Assembly: GCF_965138505.1 (NCBI RefSeq)
Contig: NZ_CBCSCO010000001.1
Span: 434,001-498,000, forward strand
From: Litorimonas haliclonae
Lineage (GTDB): Bacteria > Pseudomonadota > Alphaproteobacteria > Caulobacterales > Maricaulaceae
Reading direction: 5' to 3'
Length of the DNA stretch: 64,000 nt
Shown here: one piece after another, positions 33,670 through 42,339 of the stretch
How the letters are laid out: each line of letters opens with the position of its first letter
How positions within the stretch are numbered: position 1 is the stretch's first letter
Program-made: the position numbers and the translations under genes
The notes under the pieces: generated by a model
What the model saw: only the letters and a program-made list of their open reading frames with translations
Told to the model about the DNA's origin: nothing
Databases searched by the model: none

Positions 33670-34395
33670 ATGTTTCTAACTAGAGTCGGATGTAAACCAT
33701 GGAAAAATAACGAAGAAGCAGCCTACATTTATCCGCCCGGAATTTACGTGACTCAAAAACGAACACAATTAGAGTGCACAAATCAAAGCAGATTATTGGA
33801 AATGAATATGGGTGCTCTAGAAACAATATACTTCAGCGTAACGACATCGGAAGCCTCCGAAGACTTACACTATTGGGCAACGCGGGACTCTTTCAACAAA
33901 ACTACACGTCAGCGCATTATGGATGCGGATATTATTCTAATTCCATGGGATCGTAAGCGGGATGAAATAGGTGATAGCTTTCCGAGTGGAACGGAAGCTT
34001 TCTTTAAAGCCATTCAAGAAAGTCTGGGCCATGGGAAAATCGCGATTGCCGCAAATGAAGGCGAATTTTCCGAACTTGCGTTACATTCTAATGAGGTCCG
34101 ACTTCCAACACTTCTTGCCACCATTGTAATCCTACCAATCGCACTGAACCTATTGAGCGCACAAATTGACCGTTACGTGACGAGTCCGAAACCGCCTGCC
34201 ACCATAGAAATGTCTTTAGTCATCGACGGTCAAGATGGTCATTGCGTTAAAATCGATTACAAAGGCCCGCCAAAAGACGTGATTGCGACGTTCGAGGATC
34301 AAATTAATCGCTGCTTTCCACATGTTAAAGAAGATGAAAATATTGACAGTATTATCCCGACACCGAATTTGAAACCCGAAAATACTGATGACTGA
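33670..34395 (+). CDS. Unknown protein with one hydrophobic segment
   Basis: Not recognised. The 241 residues contain an alpha/beta-looking N-terminal part with I-I-L-I-P-W-D-R near residue 96 and S-G-T-E-A-F-F-K-A-I after it, a hydrophobic stretch near 158-175 (L-L-A-T-I-V-I-L-P-I-A-L-N-L-L) that could be a membrane segment or a buried helix, and a strand-rich end (M-S-L-V-I-D-G ... V-K-I-D-Y-K-G-P). The start is uncertain: ATGs at 33802 and 33808 are alternatives. Its stop overlaps the start of the SEC-C gene, so they form one unit. Confidence 0.6.
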   Translation: MFLTRVGCKPWKNNEEAAYIYPPGIYVTQKRTQLECTNQSRLLEMNMGALETIYFSVTTSEASEDLHYWATRDSFNKTTRQRIMDADIILIPWDRKRDEIGDSFPSGTEAFFKAIQESLGHGKIAIAANEGEFSELALHSNEVRLPTLLATIVILPIALNLLSAQIDRYVTSPKPPATIEMSLVIDGQDGHCVKIDYKGPPKDVIATFEDQINRCFPHVKEDENIDSIIPTPNLKPENTDD

Positions 34396-35224
34396 ACAAC
34401 AAACAGATTGGCTTCTATTTCAACAAAACCTTGGCCCTAATTGGATAAATGAAGACATTGAGTATTGGCGCTCTGCCGAGGACCAAGCTGAGGTATTTCG
34501 GCTAAATTTCATCGAAGAAAGAAAAGAAAAAGAAGCTAATGCGGCCTGGTACGTTACGAAATTATGCAAGGCCAGACGCCTATTCCTAAAGTGTTGGCAG
34601 AATATTGGCGCTGGTGAATACAAACAATCTTGGGATGATTTTGAGACAATCGAACATATTTGCTTGAGTCTATTGAAAAATGACTTTTACCCACAAATCA
34701 AAAAAGGCGTAGAACAGTTTCTGCGACAAGTTCATGTCTGGCAGAAGCTATATCCTTATAAGGTTTTCACCAGTCCTGAATTTCATATCAAAAAACGGGA
34801 ATGCACTATATGTAAATCGGTACGTTCACCATGGACAGATTGCGGGCATAAAACCGGCCATGTATACATGGGAGAGATGTGCTCAGATTTGGTAACAGAT
34901 GTGGCTATTGTTGGATTATCTCTTGTAACTGATCCTGTGCAAAAGTATTCTGTTATGGAACCCTATTCACACACTCTCAGTAATTCTGACCAAGAAAAGC
35001 GCTTTAAAGCGGTGAATTTCACTTATAACTTATTGCCGTCGCCTTTCACTCCATTTGATATTAAAGAAACCACTAAACTTACACCTCATTCCGATTTTCC
35101 TAACATAGCAGAAATTGATGTTTGCCCATGTGAATCTGGCCGCGCGTATGGAAAGTGTTGTCAGAACAATGATGGTGTGAGGCAGCCACATTTAATCGTA
35201 CTTCCAGCGGCAATTAAAACTTAA
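34388..35224 (+). CDS. Protein with a C-terminal SEC-C zinc motif
   Basis: A 278-residue protein. The first 120 residues are helical and acidic; a C-x2-C pair (E-C-T-I-C) lies near 136 and a further D-C-G-H near 148. The C-terminus has a clear SEC-C motif, C-P-C-E-S-G-R-A-Y-G-K-C-C at about 246-258, known from SecA as a zinc-binding protein-interaction element and often fused to proteins of unknown or defence-related roles. It overlaps the preceding gene by 8 bp and is convergent with the ABC-3C operon. Function unknown. Confidence 0.7.
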   Translation: MTEQQTDWLLFQQNLGPNWINEDIEYWRSAEDQAEVFRLNFIEERKEKEANAAWYVTKLCKARRLFLKCWQNIGAGEYKQSWDDFETIEHICLSLLKNDFYPQIKKGVEQFLRQVHVWQKLYPYKVFTSPEFHIKKRECTICKSVRSPWTDCGHKTGHVYMGEMCSDLVTDVAIVGLSLVTDPVQKYSVMEPYSHTLSNSDQEKRFKAVNFTYNLLPSPFTPFDIKETTKLTPHSDFPNIAEIDVCPCESGRAYGKCCQNNDGVRQPHLIVLPAAIKT

Positions 35225-35271
35225 CGAACACCTGCAGTCATTAGAATTCAACTGCATTACGTACACTGACA

Positions 35272-37041
35272 TTAGCTTTTTTCTTGAGCTGACAACCGAA
35301 CACCTAAAATTCGAGTACGGTCATTGTCATCCGTGAGTCTTTGCTTGATGAGGTCATCCAAGGGCAAGTCCCCCAACTGCTCTCTTGGTAATGCACCTGC
35401 ATTTAGACAGCAAATATATTGAAATCCTTCCGACTTAGCTTCCTGATAAGCTAACTGAAGCGCTAGAGCATATTGCCTTGGATCCACATCAGCAAACAAA
35501 GCACTATCATGAATAAGCGTATCAAATGTTGACGAGCGACGAGCTCGTAGGGTGGCAACCATAAGATCGAAACAGAATACCACCATTTGCTCAACTCCGT
35601 CGCTACCGTGACGGTCAATCGTAATATGAAAACTATAACCAGCTGTTTTGACCTCAACCCCAAGCTTGGCGGGTTTTCCGTAAAGGTGATTAGTATAGCT
35701 GGCAAATAAGGCAACGGCTTCATCAACGCTGTCGCGTCGGTCTTCAAGATCGTTTTTAATTACAGTCCGCGCCGCAGTAATCTCAACTGCAAGCGCATCT
35801 TTCTTTCGGTCAAATTTCTTCCGCTCATCAATACGTGATTTCAAGGCTTCTAAATCACCTGTCATATCTGTCAGTGATCGCTGCAACTGAATGAGTGAGT
35901 CGAGTGCACCGCTACTGGATAAAATTTTGAGCACCTCCGTTTTTTGGTCAGTTAAATCTTGAATTTCAGCCGACCTGTCTTTGATTTGAGCTTTAAGGCT
36001 AGCAATTTCCCCATCAAGAAATGACTTACGGTTTCTATACACTTGCTCATGAAAGACTGAAACTTGTTCGATTGACTTTAGGGCTTCTTCTTTAAAGACA
36101 GCACCTGCATCACGAAGGATAGTAATGGGGCGACTGGCGTCAGCCTCAGGTGTTTCTTTGGCACTAATGCGATAGTTCTCTAATAGTCTGTTGTCAGAAT
36201 GATTGTCATTGATGAGATTGTGAAGTTGGCGATCAATACCGATGAGACGATCTTCTATTTCACCATAATCTTTCCGAACATTAAATTCTTCGACCTCAGA
36301 TTTTTTTCTAAGGATCGCTTCTTCCATAACAACCCTTTCGGCTTCCAAGTCACCTAAAGATTCATGATCGGTTTCCTCGGCCGTCTTAAGAACCTTGATT
36401 GCCTTTCCTACCTCGCCACTCTTCTGCCGTTTGATATCGAGCTTTTTTTGAGCACTCCAATTGAGCCCAAGAAGATATGAGACACTCAACCGGCTAGATG
36501 GACCAGATTGACCTTGGAATACCACCTTGGGGTCAACAAAGGCCGCTTTTCCAACCCTCATATAGTAATAAGCGAGTTCTCTGAAACTTGGCGACATTAA
36601 ACTCGCGATGGATTTATCAGCGTCGAGTCGCCCCAAAAATCGCAAAGTTAAGACTCGCTTCCAATCTTCATTGGTGATTGTTTTGAATTTTTCATCATGG
36701 CTAATTATGTCCAGACCTAGGTCATCTACAAAACTGCTGGAGATAGTAACCTCTTCGCCATCTTTTGCCGTATTGCGTTTAACTGAAATTATTTTCCCTT
36801 GGTAGTCGAAATCAATACCAAACATAACCGGTTTCAAGTCTGGATGGTTAAGCACCTTGTCTTTGCTCAAATCGCTCCCAAGACAAAATTGTATGATACG
36901 GATTAGAGTAGTTTTACCCAGCCCATTAGTGCTCTCAGTATCTGATGCCCCTTCGGCTCGGTCAGCAATCACGACATTCATCCCGGACTGGAATGAGGTT
37001 TCGCGAAAGTGCTCTAAATCTGAAAAAACACGCCGAATCAT
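35272..37041 (-). CDS. ABC-3C system ATPase (DUF2326 type)
   Basis: An SMC/RecN-like ABC ATPase of a three-component conflict system. Walker A is N-G-L-G-K-T-T near residues 39-45; a long coiled coil runs from about 200 to 430; the C-terminal half of the nucleotide domain has F-D-T-L-I-H-D-S-A-L-F (Walker B/D-loop region) near 515 and the DUF2326 pattern with R-Q-Y-A-L-A-L-Q. Its ATG overlaps the middle-component gene by ATGA. In known ABC-3C systems the ATPase senses an invader and releases an effector; here the effector is the HNH protein upstream. Intact. Confidence 0.85.
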   Translation of the reverse strand: MIRRVFSDLEHFRETSFQSGMNVVIADRAEGASDTESTNGLGKTTLIRIIQFCLGSDLSKDKVLNHPDLKPVMFGIDFDYQGKIISVKRNTAKDGEEVTISSSFVDDLGLDIISHDEKFKTITNEDWKRVLTLRFLGRLDADKSIASLMSPSFRELAYYYMRVGKAAFVDPKVVFQGQSGPSSRLSVSYLLGLNWSAQKKLDIKRQKSGEVGKAIKVLKTAEETDHESLGDLEAERVVMEEAILRKKSEVEEFNVRKDYGEIEDRLIGIDRQLHNLINDNHSDNRLLENYRISAKETPEADASRPITILRDAGAVFKEEALKSIEQVSVFHEQVYRNRKSFLDGEIASLKAQIKDRSAEIQDLTDQKTEVLKILSSSGALDSLIQLQRSLTDMTGDLEALKSRIDERKKFDRKKDALAVEITAARTVIKNDLEDRRDSVDEAVALFASYTNHLYGKPAKLGVEVKTAGYSFHITIDRHGSDGVEQMVVFCFDLMVATLRARRSSTFDTLIHDSALFADVDPRQYALALQLAYQEAKSEGFQYICCLNAGALPREQLGDLPLDDLIKQRLTDDNDRTRILGVRLSAQEKS

Positions 37042-37280
37042 GAGATCAAATCTGGCACTGTTCGACGGAGCACACCACCATCTAAGATTAGAAGTCCGCC
37101 AGAGAATGCTAATGTAGCAGCATCAGCAAACCGTTCAAATGTTCGGATGCGCTGATCTCCGCTTAAACGATCCCATAATGAAGATATTGTATCGTTGGGC
37201 TGTAGAGCTTCGAGCAATATCGCTGATAGTCCAACAGTGGAATAATCGACGGTGACATATTTGTTTGGAAGTGCGCTCAT
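37038..37280 (-). CDS. ABC-3C middle component (MC6-like)
   Basis: An 80-residue protein between the effector and ATPase genes, which is the diagnostic place for the middle component of ABC-3C systems. It starts L-P-N-K-Y-V-T-V-D-Y-S-T-V-G-L-S-A-I-L-L, matching the P-x-K-[FY]-V...S-x-x-G-x-x-A-x-x-L pattern I associate with the type 6 component, and continues with D-T-I-S-S-L-W-D-R-L and L-D-G-G-V-L-R-R. The ATG at 37280 is chosen over that at 37301 because it follows the HNH stop and gives the family start. Confidence 0.75.
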   Translation of the reverse strand: MSALPNKYVTVDYSTVGLSAILLEALQPNDTISSLWDRLSGDQRIRTFERFADAATLAFSGGLLILDGGVLRRTVPDLIS

Positions 37281-37290
37281 AATTACTTCA

Positions 37291-38088
37291 TTAGCTTTCA
37301 AAGACTTCGCAAAGGACGAACAAATGAGACAGCAGACATAATCCGGCTAATGCGCGCTTAGGGTCGCTGTTTGTACTGCCCGACCAAACATACAAAGCAT
37401 CAAACAGGTCGTCACCCGTCAGACCTTCAGCGACGAAATCATCATATTTAGCTTGGAATCCATCACGCAATCGATCTGGAAATGTGTAATCTAGTTGAGC
37501 TGCGTTGCGGAGCATGGCCTTAACTTCATGGGACATTGCAATACCCATCTTAAGAAGCTTCGAACTACCTTGAGTTAGATTGTTCTTTTTGATTTTGTTG
37601 GCAGGTGCCATGGGCATAGATGGGTCATGGTCATCCTCGTCACCGTCAGGCTTATCACTCATCAATGCTCTTGCCGCAGTTTCTAGTTCCGAGTACCCGA
37701 TATCAGATATTTTTGCGCGCAAAATATCTCCGTGTTTGCGAACATGATCCGCCTTCCATTTTAGTAACATATCAGCCGGGTATGTCTCATACTGTGTATC
37801 CACATTTGTGTGGTGGGTAGGGCAAAGTAGCATGAGATTACTATGGTGATTAAGCTCTTTTGACGTCATACCTGCCTTTCCGCGTGGCCCGTCCACGCTA
37901 AGGGCATAAATATGAGCTATATCTGCGACATTAGCGGCATCAGATTTGTTTGTTGCTGATGCTATAATGGGGTTTGAGCACTGTGGTTCCGCACATTCAT
38001 TACCACTTTGCCCAAAAAGAATTTTTAAGGTCGTCGGTGTATAATACCGACTTGGCTTTTTAGTCTTTGCTTTAGTGGTAGAGCTCAT
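37291..38088 (-). CDS. HNH endonuclease effector of the ABC-3C system
   Basis: A 265-residue protein with an N-terminal HNH nuclease and a C-terminal ABC-3C interaction domain. The nuclease shows C32 and C37 (C-x4-C), D-I-A-H-I-Y-A with catalytic His59, then N-L-M-L-L-C-P-T-H-H with Cys89/His92 and a following N-x-x-D. The ATG at 38088 has AAGGG five bases upstream; another at 38106 is less well placed. It is the first gene of the three-gene unit, so it probably cuts DNA once released by the ATPase. Target not known. Confidence 0.83.
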   Translation of the reverse strand: MSSTTKAKTKKPSRYYTPTTLKILFGQSGNECAEPQCSNPIIASATNKSDAANVADIAHIYALSVDGPRGKAGMTSKELNHHSNLMLLCPTHHTNVDTQYETYPADMLLKWKADHVRKHGDILRAKISDIGYSELETAARALMSDKPDGDEDDHDPSMPMAPANKIKKNNLTQGSSKLLKMGIAMSHEVKAMLRNAAQLDYTFPDRLRDGFQAKYDDFVAEGLTGDDLFDALYVWSGSTNSDPKRALAGLCLLSHLFVLCEVFES

Positions 38089-38207
38089 TATTCCCTTATT
38101 CAACATTTAACCAATTTTGCAAAGTTTCTAAGAATTTTTCCAAGGTTGACGTAATTGAGGCTTTGAAACCCAAGGTCCGCTAAGCCCCCACTCGAGAAGT
38201 ACAGGCG

Positions 38208-38864
38208 TCATTTCAGAACGCTATGGTGCGCCCAGCCGTTATTTGTCAGCACCAAATCATCATCTTTACTTATGCTTTCACTATTAATCCTCTCCGTCAG
38301 CCATTCAAATTGATTGGTTAGGGCTGGATCGTTCGCCCATGGGGCAACATCAACAAGCCTATATCTATATTGAACATTGCTAACCTTCGCCCCCATCGTT
38401 TCGGCTGATTCTGTAAAATTGACTATCTCAACTACTTGAGGCGTACCGTAGCAAAGTTGACGCGCGCCCGTACTAAAAGCTCCTTTGTCTAGTCTGACAG
38501 GACGCAAGAAGCTTTCACCTTTGTTTGAAAATCTATAGCCCACCCAATCGGCACTACCGGTAACTTGCCCACTAAAGTTTTTCGTGTCCTTTTGATAGGT
38601 GACTGCCTCCAAGAGCCCTAAACTGACAAGACCATTGTAGAAAAGAAGCTGTTTATCCTGAACACTACCGTCCGTTCGGAACTCTTGGATAATCCCGTCT
38701 GCGTTCGGCTTACTTCCAATTTTGACGCATTGTTTTATCTGGGCGTAGTGAGCATTCAAAGCCTTTTCAAAATTGACTTTATTCGCCGCCTTTGGGTCGT
38801 TACCGCAGGCCGAAAGCAACGCCGCTCCTGATAAGAGCAGAATTGCTTTAGTTAAATTAGTCAT
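38208..38864 (-). CDS. Lipoprotein of unknown function
   Basis: A 218-residue protein with a clear lipoprotein signal: hydrophobic A-I-L-L-L-S-G-A-A-L then lipobox L-S-A-C at residue 20. The mature part is mixed alpha/beta with no family I recognise. It lies 14 bp after the relaxase gene on the same strand, with a GGAGGAAG ribosome site, so it may belong to the mobilisation operon; a surface-exclusion or channel role is possible but not shown. Confidence 0.7.
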   Translation of the reverse strand: MTNLTKAILLLSGAALLSACGNDPKAANKVNFEKALNAHYAQIKQCVKIGSKPNADGIIQEFRTDGSVQDKQLLFYNGLVSLGLLEAVTYQKDTKNFSGQVTGSADWVGYRFSNKGESFLRPVRLDKGAFSTGARQLCYGTPQVVEIVNFTESAETMGAKVSNVQYRYRLVDVAPWANDPALTNQFEWLTERINSESISKDDDLVLTNNGWAHHSVLK

Positions 38865-38877
38865 GATCTTCCTCCGT

Positions 38878-40797
38878 CTATGAAATGCTTTGTCCTCTGG
38901 TCTTTGTGAGTGTCCATGAAATCGTCTGACCTTTCACCACGCCTGAAATTGATTTACCCAAATTTCTGTCCATCGTGTCTCGCCACGGTACGAGCGTAAA
39001 CTCTTTGGACTTCTCGATGACGGCATATTTCCCGCTGGGCCTCTGAATGGCCTCACGGTATATTCCAGAAATGCGTCCGGATTCAGGCGCGGCTTTGTAG
39101 GACTTGCCGATTTGCTCGCTGAGCGTTTTGCCCGCCGCATCAAGATCGATTTTTTCAAGCGTGTCTAGCGTGGTTTGCGTTACCCCTGATGACCTCTGTA
39201 TGAGCTTTTGTGAAAGCAGGAACTTCTGGCGTTGTGCCTTTAGGGTTTCGACCTCTTGCCCGAACCCTGACGTATCGCTTTCGGCAGCACCCTTCGTCAA
39301 CTCAGTATCAAGCCATGTCTTACCCATCGTCTGCGTCAGCTCCTTTAGCGGCGCGCGAGACCGAATGTCTAATTTAACAGGGTTTCCAAAACTGCGGGAT
39401 TTTTCATACTTTACGGCGCGTTTGAGATAGTCTTTCGGAACCTTCCACGACCCGTCTGAATTTCGCTCTGCATGACCGACACGCCGCATAGCTTCTAACC
39501 GCCGCACATGCGCTTTGATAAATTCTTCGCGCGCGCTGGGGTCACTCATCTCGTGAAAAGACGGACTGTATATGCCGTCGCGTTTAGACGCGATATCAGC
39601 GATAGTCCTATCTGATGCCTTAGGCGCATAGGTTTGCGGCCCTGCGGTTACGACCATGCCCCGTTCTATTTGCGCAAGGTTAGCCTCTCGGCCAGTCTCA
39701 ACAAAGAGGGCCTCGCCCTGCATCGTATCAAGAACAATATAGCTGCGATCATTCACATCATCGAGCAAGCCTTTTTCAATGACTTTTCCGGTGATGGGGC
39801 GAGCCAGTTTTTCCGCCGGATCATAAATCGGCTCGCGGTCGAGGCTGCGGTCAAGTTTGGCGCGTGCCATGGCCCGATGATAGGCTTTGAGAATATCGCT
39901 TCGGTCACCCATGCGGCGCAGCGTACGTTCAAAATTATCATCAAGCCGCCATTTGCCGAACCCAACCTTCTCGGCAAGCCCTAGGGAGCTTAGATATTTC
40001 ACACGCCACTTTTCAAAGCGCTGCGACCAGTCTGACCCGTCCAGCGGCAGCTTTGACAAATCAACGATTTGGTATTGCGCCTTGGAAAGTAAGTCCCGGT
40101 CAATCGATGTGAATCGGTCATGCCTCACGGACAGTGCCAGTTTTTTCGCGACATCAATCTGTGTAGTCGGCCCAAGCTCTAAAGTCGCGATATGTTCCGC
40201 CGCCTCTCTCATGCCGTGGGAGATATAGTCTCTCGGAATGATGAGCGTTGAACCTGTTTCCGTTACGCCGCGGATAACGACATGGCTGTGCGGGTTAGCG
40301 GTGTCATAGTGATTGGCAGCCACCCAATCGAGCTTTGTGCCCAAATCGCGCTCCATCTGGGCCATGACGTTACGGGTATAGCTGCGCAGGTCACCCAATT
40401 CTTTTCCGTCTTCGGGCGAAACGATCACGCGGAACTGGTGCCGGTCATCCATACCCCGCTCGTGAAATTCTTCGCTGTCAATCATCACCTCATCACGGCT
40501 ATAAAGAAGACCCGTCTCGCCCTCGCGGGCGGCACTGTCCCTTTGAATGTAGTCTAAGTGATGGCGCTGCGCATCTTTGCCGTAAGCACCCATCTTCACG
40601 AGATGGACTTTGACAATCACCCGGCGCGAGAAATACTGCTCGGCGATAACGCCCTGTTTCCTGCTGCGCCCGCCCGACGAACGCGATGATCTTTGTGCTG
40701 CTCGCCGCACTTGTCCCGCAAAGCTTACAAAGCACCCTGTACCGTTGGGCGATAATATTCTTCCGAGCCGAACGTTGAATTGATTATCGCCGCTCAT
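38878..40797 (-). CDS. rlx: DUF3363-type relaxase (VirD2-like, MOBP)
   Basis: Nicks the transfer origin and leads the DNA strand into the recipient. After a basic N-terminus (R-R-A-A-Q-R-S-S-R-S-S) come motif I with Tyr candidates in H-H-L-D-Y-I-Q, and motif III with two His in N-P-H-S-H-V-V-I-R-G near residue 170. The DUF3363 region fills the second half. At 639 residues it is complete. Its neighbours TraF and DUF2840 upstream are standard for this ICE class. Confidence 0.92.
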   Translation of the reverse strand: MSGDNQFNVRLGRILSPNGTGCFVSFAGQVRRAAQRSSRSSGGRSRKQGVIAEQYFSRRVIVKVHLVKMGAYGKDAQRHHLDYIQRDSAAREGETGLLYSRDEVMIDSEEFHERGMDDRHQFRVIVSPEDGKELGDLRSYTRNVMAQMERDLGTKLDWVAANHYDTANPHSHVVIRGVTETGSTLIIPRDYISHGMREAAEHIATLELGPTTQIDVAKKLALSVRHDRFTSIDRDLLSKAQYQIVDLSKLPLDGSDWSQRFEKWRVKYLSSLGLAEKVGFGKWRLDDNFERTLRRMGDRSDILKAYHRAMARAKLDRSLDREPIYDPAEKLARPITGKVIEKGLLDDVNDRSYIVLDTMQGEALFVETGREANLAQIERGMVVTAGPQTYAPKASDRTIADIASKRDGIYSPSFHEMSDPSAREEFIKAHVRRLEAMRRVGHAERNSDGSWKVPKDYLKRAVKYEKSRSFGNPVKLDIRSRAPLKELTQTMGKTWLDTELTKGAAESDTSGFGQEVETLKAQRQKFLLSQKLIQRSSGVTQTTLDTLEKIDLDAAGKTLSEQIGKSYKAAPESGRISGIYREAIQRPSGKYAVIEKSKEFTLVPWRDTMDRNLGKSISGVVKGQTISWTLTKTRGQSIS

Positions 40798-40984
40798 GAC
40801 AAAAGCCCCGAAACCCGTGCAAAATCCGCAATATCAGTCCACGTCCCGGCCTTTTTCTCAGGTTCTATGGGGGATTGCGCCGAACCCACGTCCCGGCCCA
40901 AACCCCTCGCGTCCCGCGAAAAAAGATGTGCAGACAATGGCTTAGGCCATTTTGGGCCGCGCCCTTTATCTTGCCCTCTTAAAT

Positions 40985-41539
40985 TCACCCCTCAAACCCC
41001 ACTAAATTAGGCTTTTCCGACGATTTAAGATTCTTGGGATCCTCCATATATTGAACCACACCAAGGATATTCTCAGAACGGACAGGCCCAAAATATCGAC
41101 TATCAAACCCCGTCTGCACATCGGGGGATATCAACAAATATTCATCCGATTTCAGGACAATACAGCCCGACTTTTGAGGCATATCGCGTCCCAAAACATC
41201 CTGCCCCAGCACGGGAATATCAGGACGTTTTGGAACGCTAACCGATTGATTATTGTAACAGACCTCATCCCGATGGACGGCCCAGACCGTCTTTATGAGA
41301 GGGTAATCATAAGGCAAATAGCCCCGCTCATCCGCTAATTTTCTCGCCCATTCGGGGGCATAAGCCGCCACTTGCGCGCCCAAAGTCACGGGCTCTTCTG
41401 GCTGCAAGCGATACCATCCAACCTGCGCGCTATAGCTGGGATTATAAAATAGGACAGGCTTTGGCGGGAAGATAACTTGCCCTGCCGTTCCGATGACAGC
41501 GAGGGTCATCACGCCTGCAATAATGGCCTTAAACAACAT
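40985..41539 (-). CDS. traF: TraF-type S26 signal peptidase
   Basis: A membrane-anchored peptidase that processes the pilin; in RP4, TraF cyclises TrbC. A membrane segment covers residues 4-22. The nucleophile Ser lies in N-P-S-Y-S-A-Q-V-G-W-Y (about 37) and the general-base Lys in Y-P-L-I-K-T-V-W-A near 83; G-R-D-M-P near 120 and S-R-Y-F-G-P-V near 148 complete the S26 pattern. It overlaps DUF2840 by 11 bp. A 187-bp gap separates it from the relaxase start. Confidence 0.92.
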   Translation of the reverse strand: MLFKAIIAGVMTLAVIGTAGQVIFPPKPVLFYNPSYSAQVGWYRLQPEEPVTLGAQVAAYAPEWARKLADERGYLPYDYPLIKTVWAVHRDEVCYNNQSVSVPKRPDIPVLGQDVLGRDMPQKSGCIVLKSDEYLLISPDVQTGFDSRYFGPVRSENILGVVQYMEDPKNLKSSEKPNLVGFEG

Positions 41540-42011
41540 TGCGCGCCTCCGAAGGCGAGGAATGGAGCAATAGTCCGTTTAGTGATTCCCGTGTTGAGAG
41601 GTCATTCTGAAAAGAGATCCAGTAAGCGTCGGGCAATGTCTCAATGGGCGCAGATAGAGTGTCCTCGACATCATCAAATGCGCTTAAGGCCCGCTTCACA
41701 GATGGCGTTCCATTGAAAGCCGCCAGCACTTTGACAGCGGGCGAAACACCCGGCACGCGGGTCAGCAGGCCTTTATTTTGCGTTTTCAAAATGAAGAAAC
41801 GCCAGTCCTGTGTTCCATATTCATTGGCGCGCCAGCGAATATAGCCGAGTGTTGCGCCGGGCTTAAAGCAAGCCAATTTACGATATTTATCAAGTTTGAC
41901 CGTCTTGTCAGGCGTCCCAAACCTTAGCCTGTGATTGAGCAGGCCTCTCACAAAATGGCACTGAATGACGGTAAGGCCGGTCACATCTTTGCCGCTGTGA
42001 TTGTCGACCAT
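41529..42011 (-). CDS. DUF2840 family protein
   Basis: A cytoplasmic protein of the DUF2840 type found upstream of traF in this ICE group. The family signs are R-L-R-F-G-T-P, F-K-P-G-A-T-L-G-Y-I-R-W-R-A-N-E-Y-G-T-Q-D-W-R, present near residues 28-72, and a helical C-terminus. Function not known. It overlaps the HTH gene by 31 bp; in many relatives parA and a replication gene lie between these two, and both are absent here. Confidence 0.82.
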   Translation of the reverse strand: MVDNHSGKDVTGLTVIQCHFVRGLLNHRLRFGTPDKTVKLDKYRKLACFKPGATLGYIRWRANEYGTQDWRFFILKTQNKGLLTRVPGVSPAVKVLAAFNGTPSVKRALSAFDDVEDTLSAPIETLPDAYWISFQNDLSTRESLNGLLLHSSPSEARNVV

Positions 42012-42217
42012 TCCCGTAAGTCATCGCGGTGATAACAGATCGAGCCACCATGTTTGCGATAGACGGGCCCCGTTTTATTAGACCTATAATTCGCGAGCGT
42101 GCGCTCATCCAGCCTCAAGAAAACGGCAGCTTCGTCCGGCAATAGAAACGGGCTTGGCACATCATCCAGCAGTATTTTTCGTCTCGGTATATTCTGTCTT
42201 TTTAAACTCTCGCCCAT
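41981..42217 (-). CDS. Helix-turn-helix (excisionase-like) DNA-binding protein
   Basis: A 78-residue protein with a MerR/AlpA-type winged-helix core: F-L-L-P-D-E-A-A-V-F-L-R-L-D-E-R-T-L-A-N-Y-R (two helices) and G-P-V-Y-R-K-H-G-G-S-I-C-Y-H-R-D-D-L-R-E-W (wing). Such proteins act as excisionases or small regulators in ICEs. It is preceded by the DUF2285 gene on the same strand. Confidence 0.82.
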   Translation of the reverse strand: MGESLKRQNIPRRKILLDDVPSPFLLPDEAAVFLRLDERTLANYRSNKTGPVYRKHGGSICYHRDDLREWSTITAAKM

Positions 42218-42339
42218 GTCAATCTCACTTCATTCACCACGTCTGCGCTTGACCGCGCATGTTAATGCAACGAATCAAGACACAACCTTGAGTATTTATG
42301 GAGTCACGTTTTTGGGACGTTCAAAAAACGATACGGGCG

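Noticed and set aside
41180..41200. CATCCTGCCCC resembling a P-type nick site
   Set aside because: It lies inside the traF reading frame and has no flanking inverted repeat; the ardA leader site is a better candidate.
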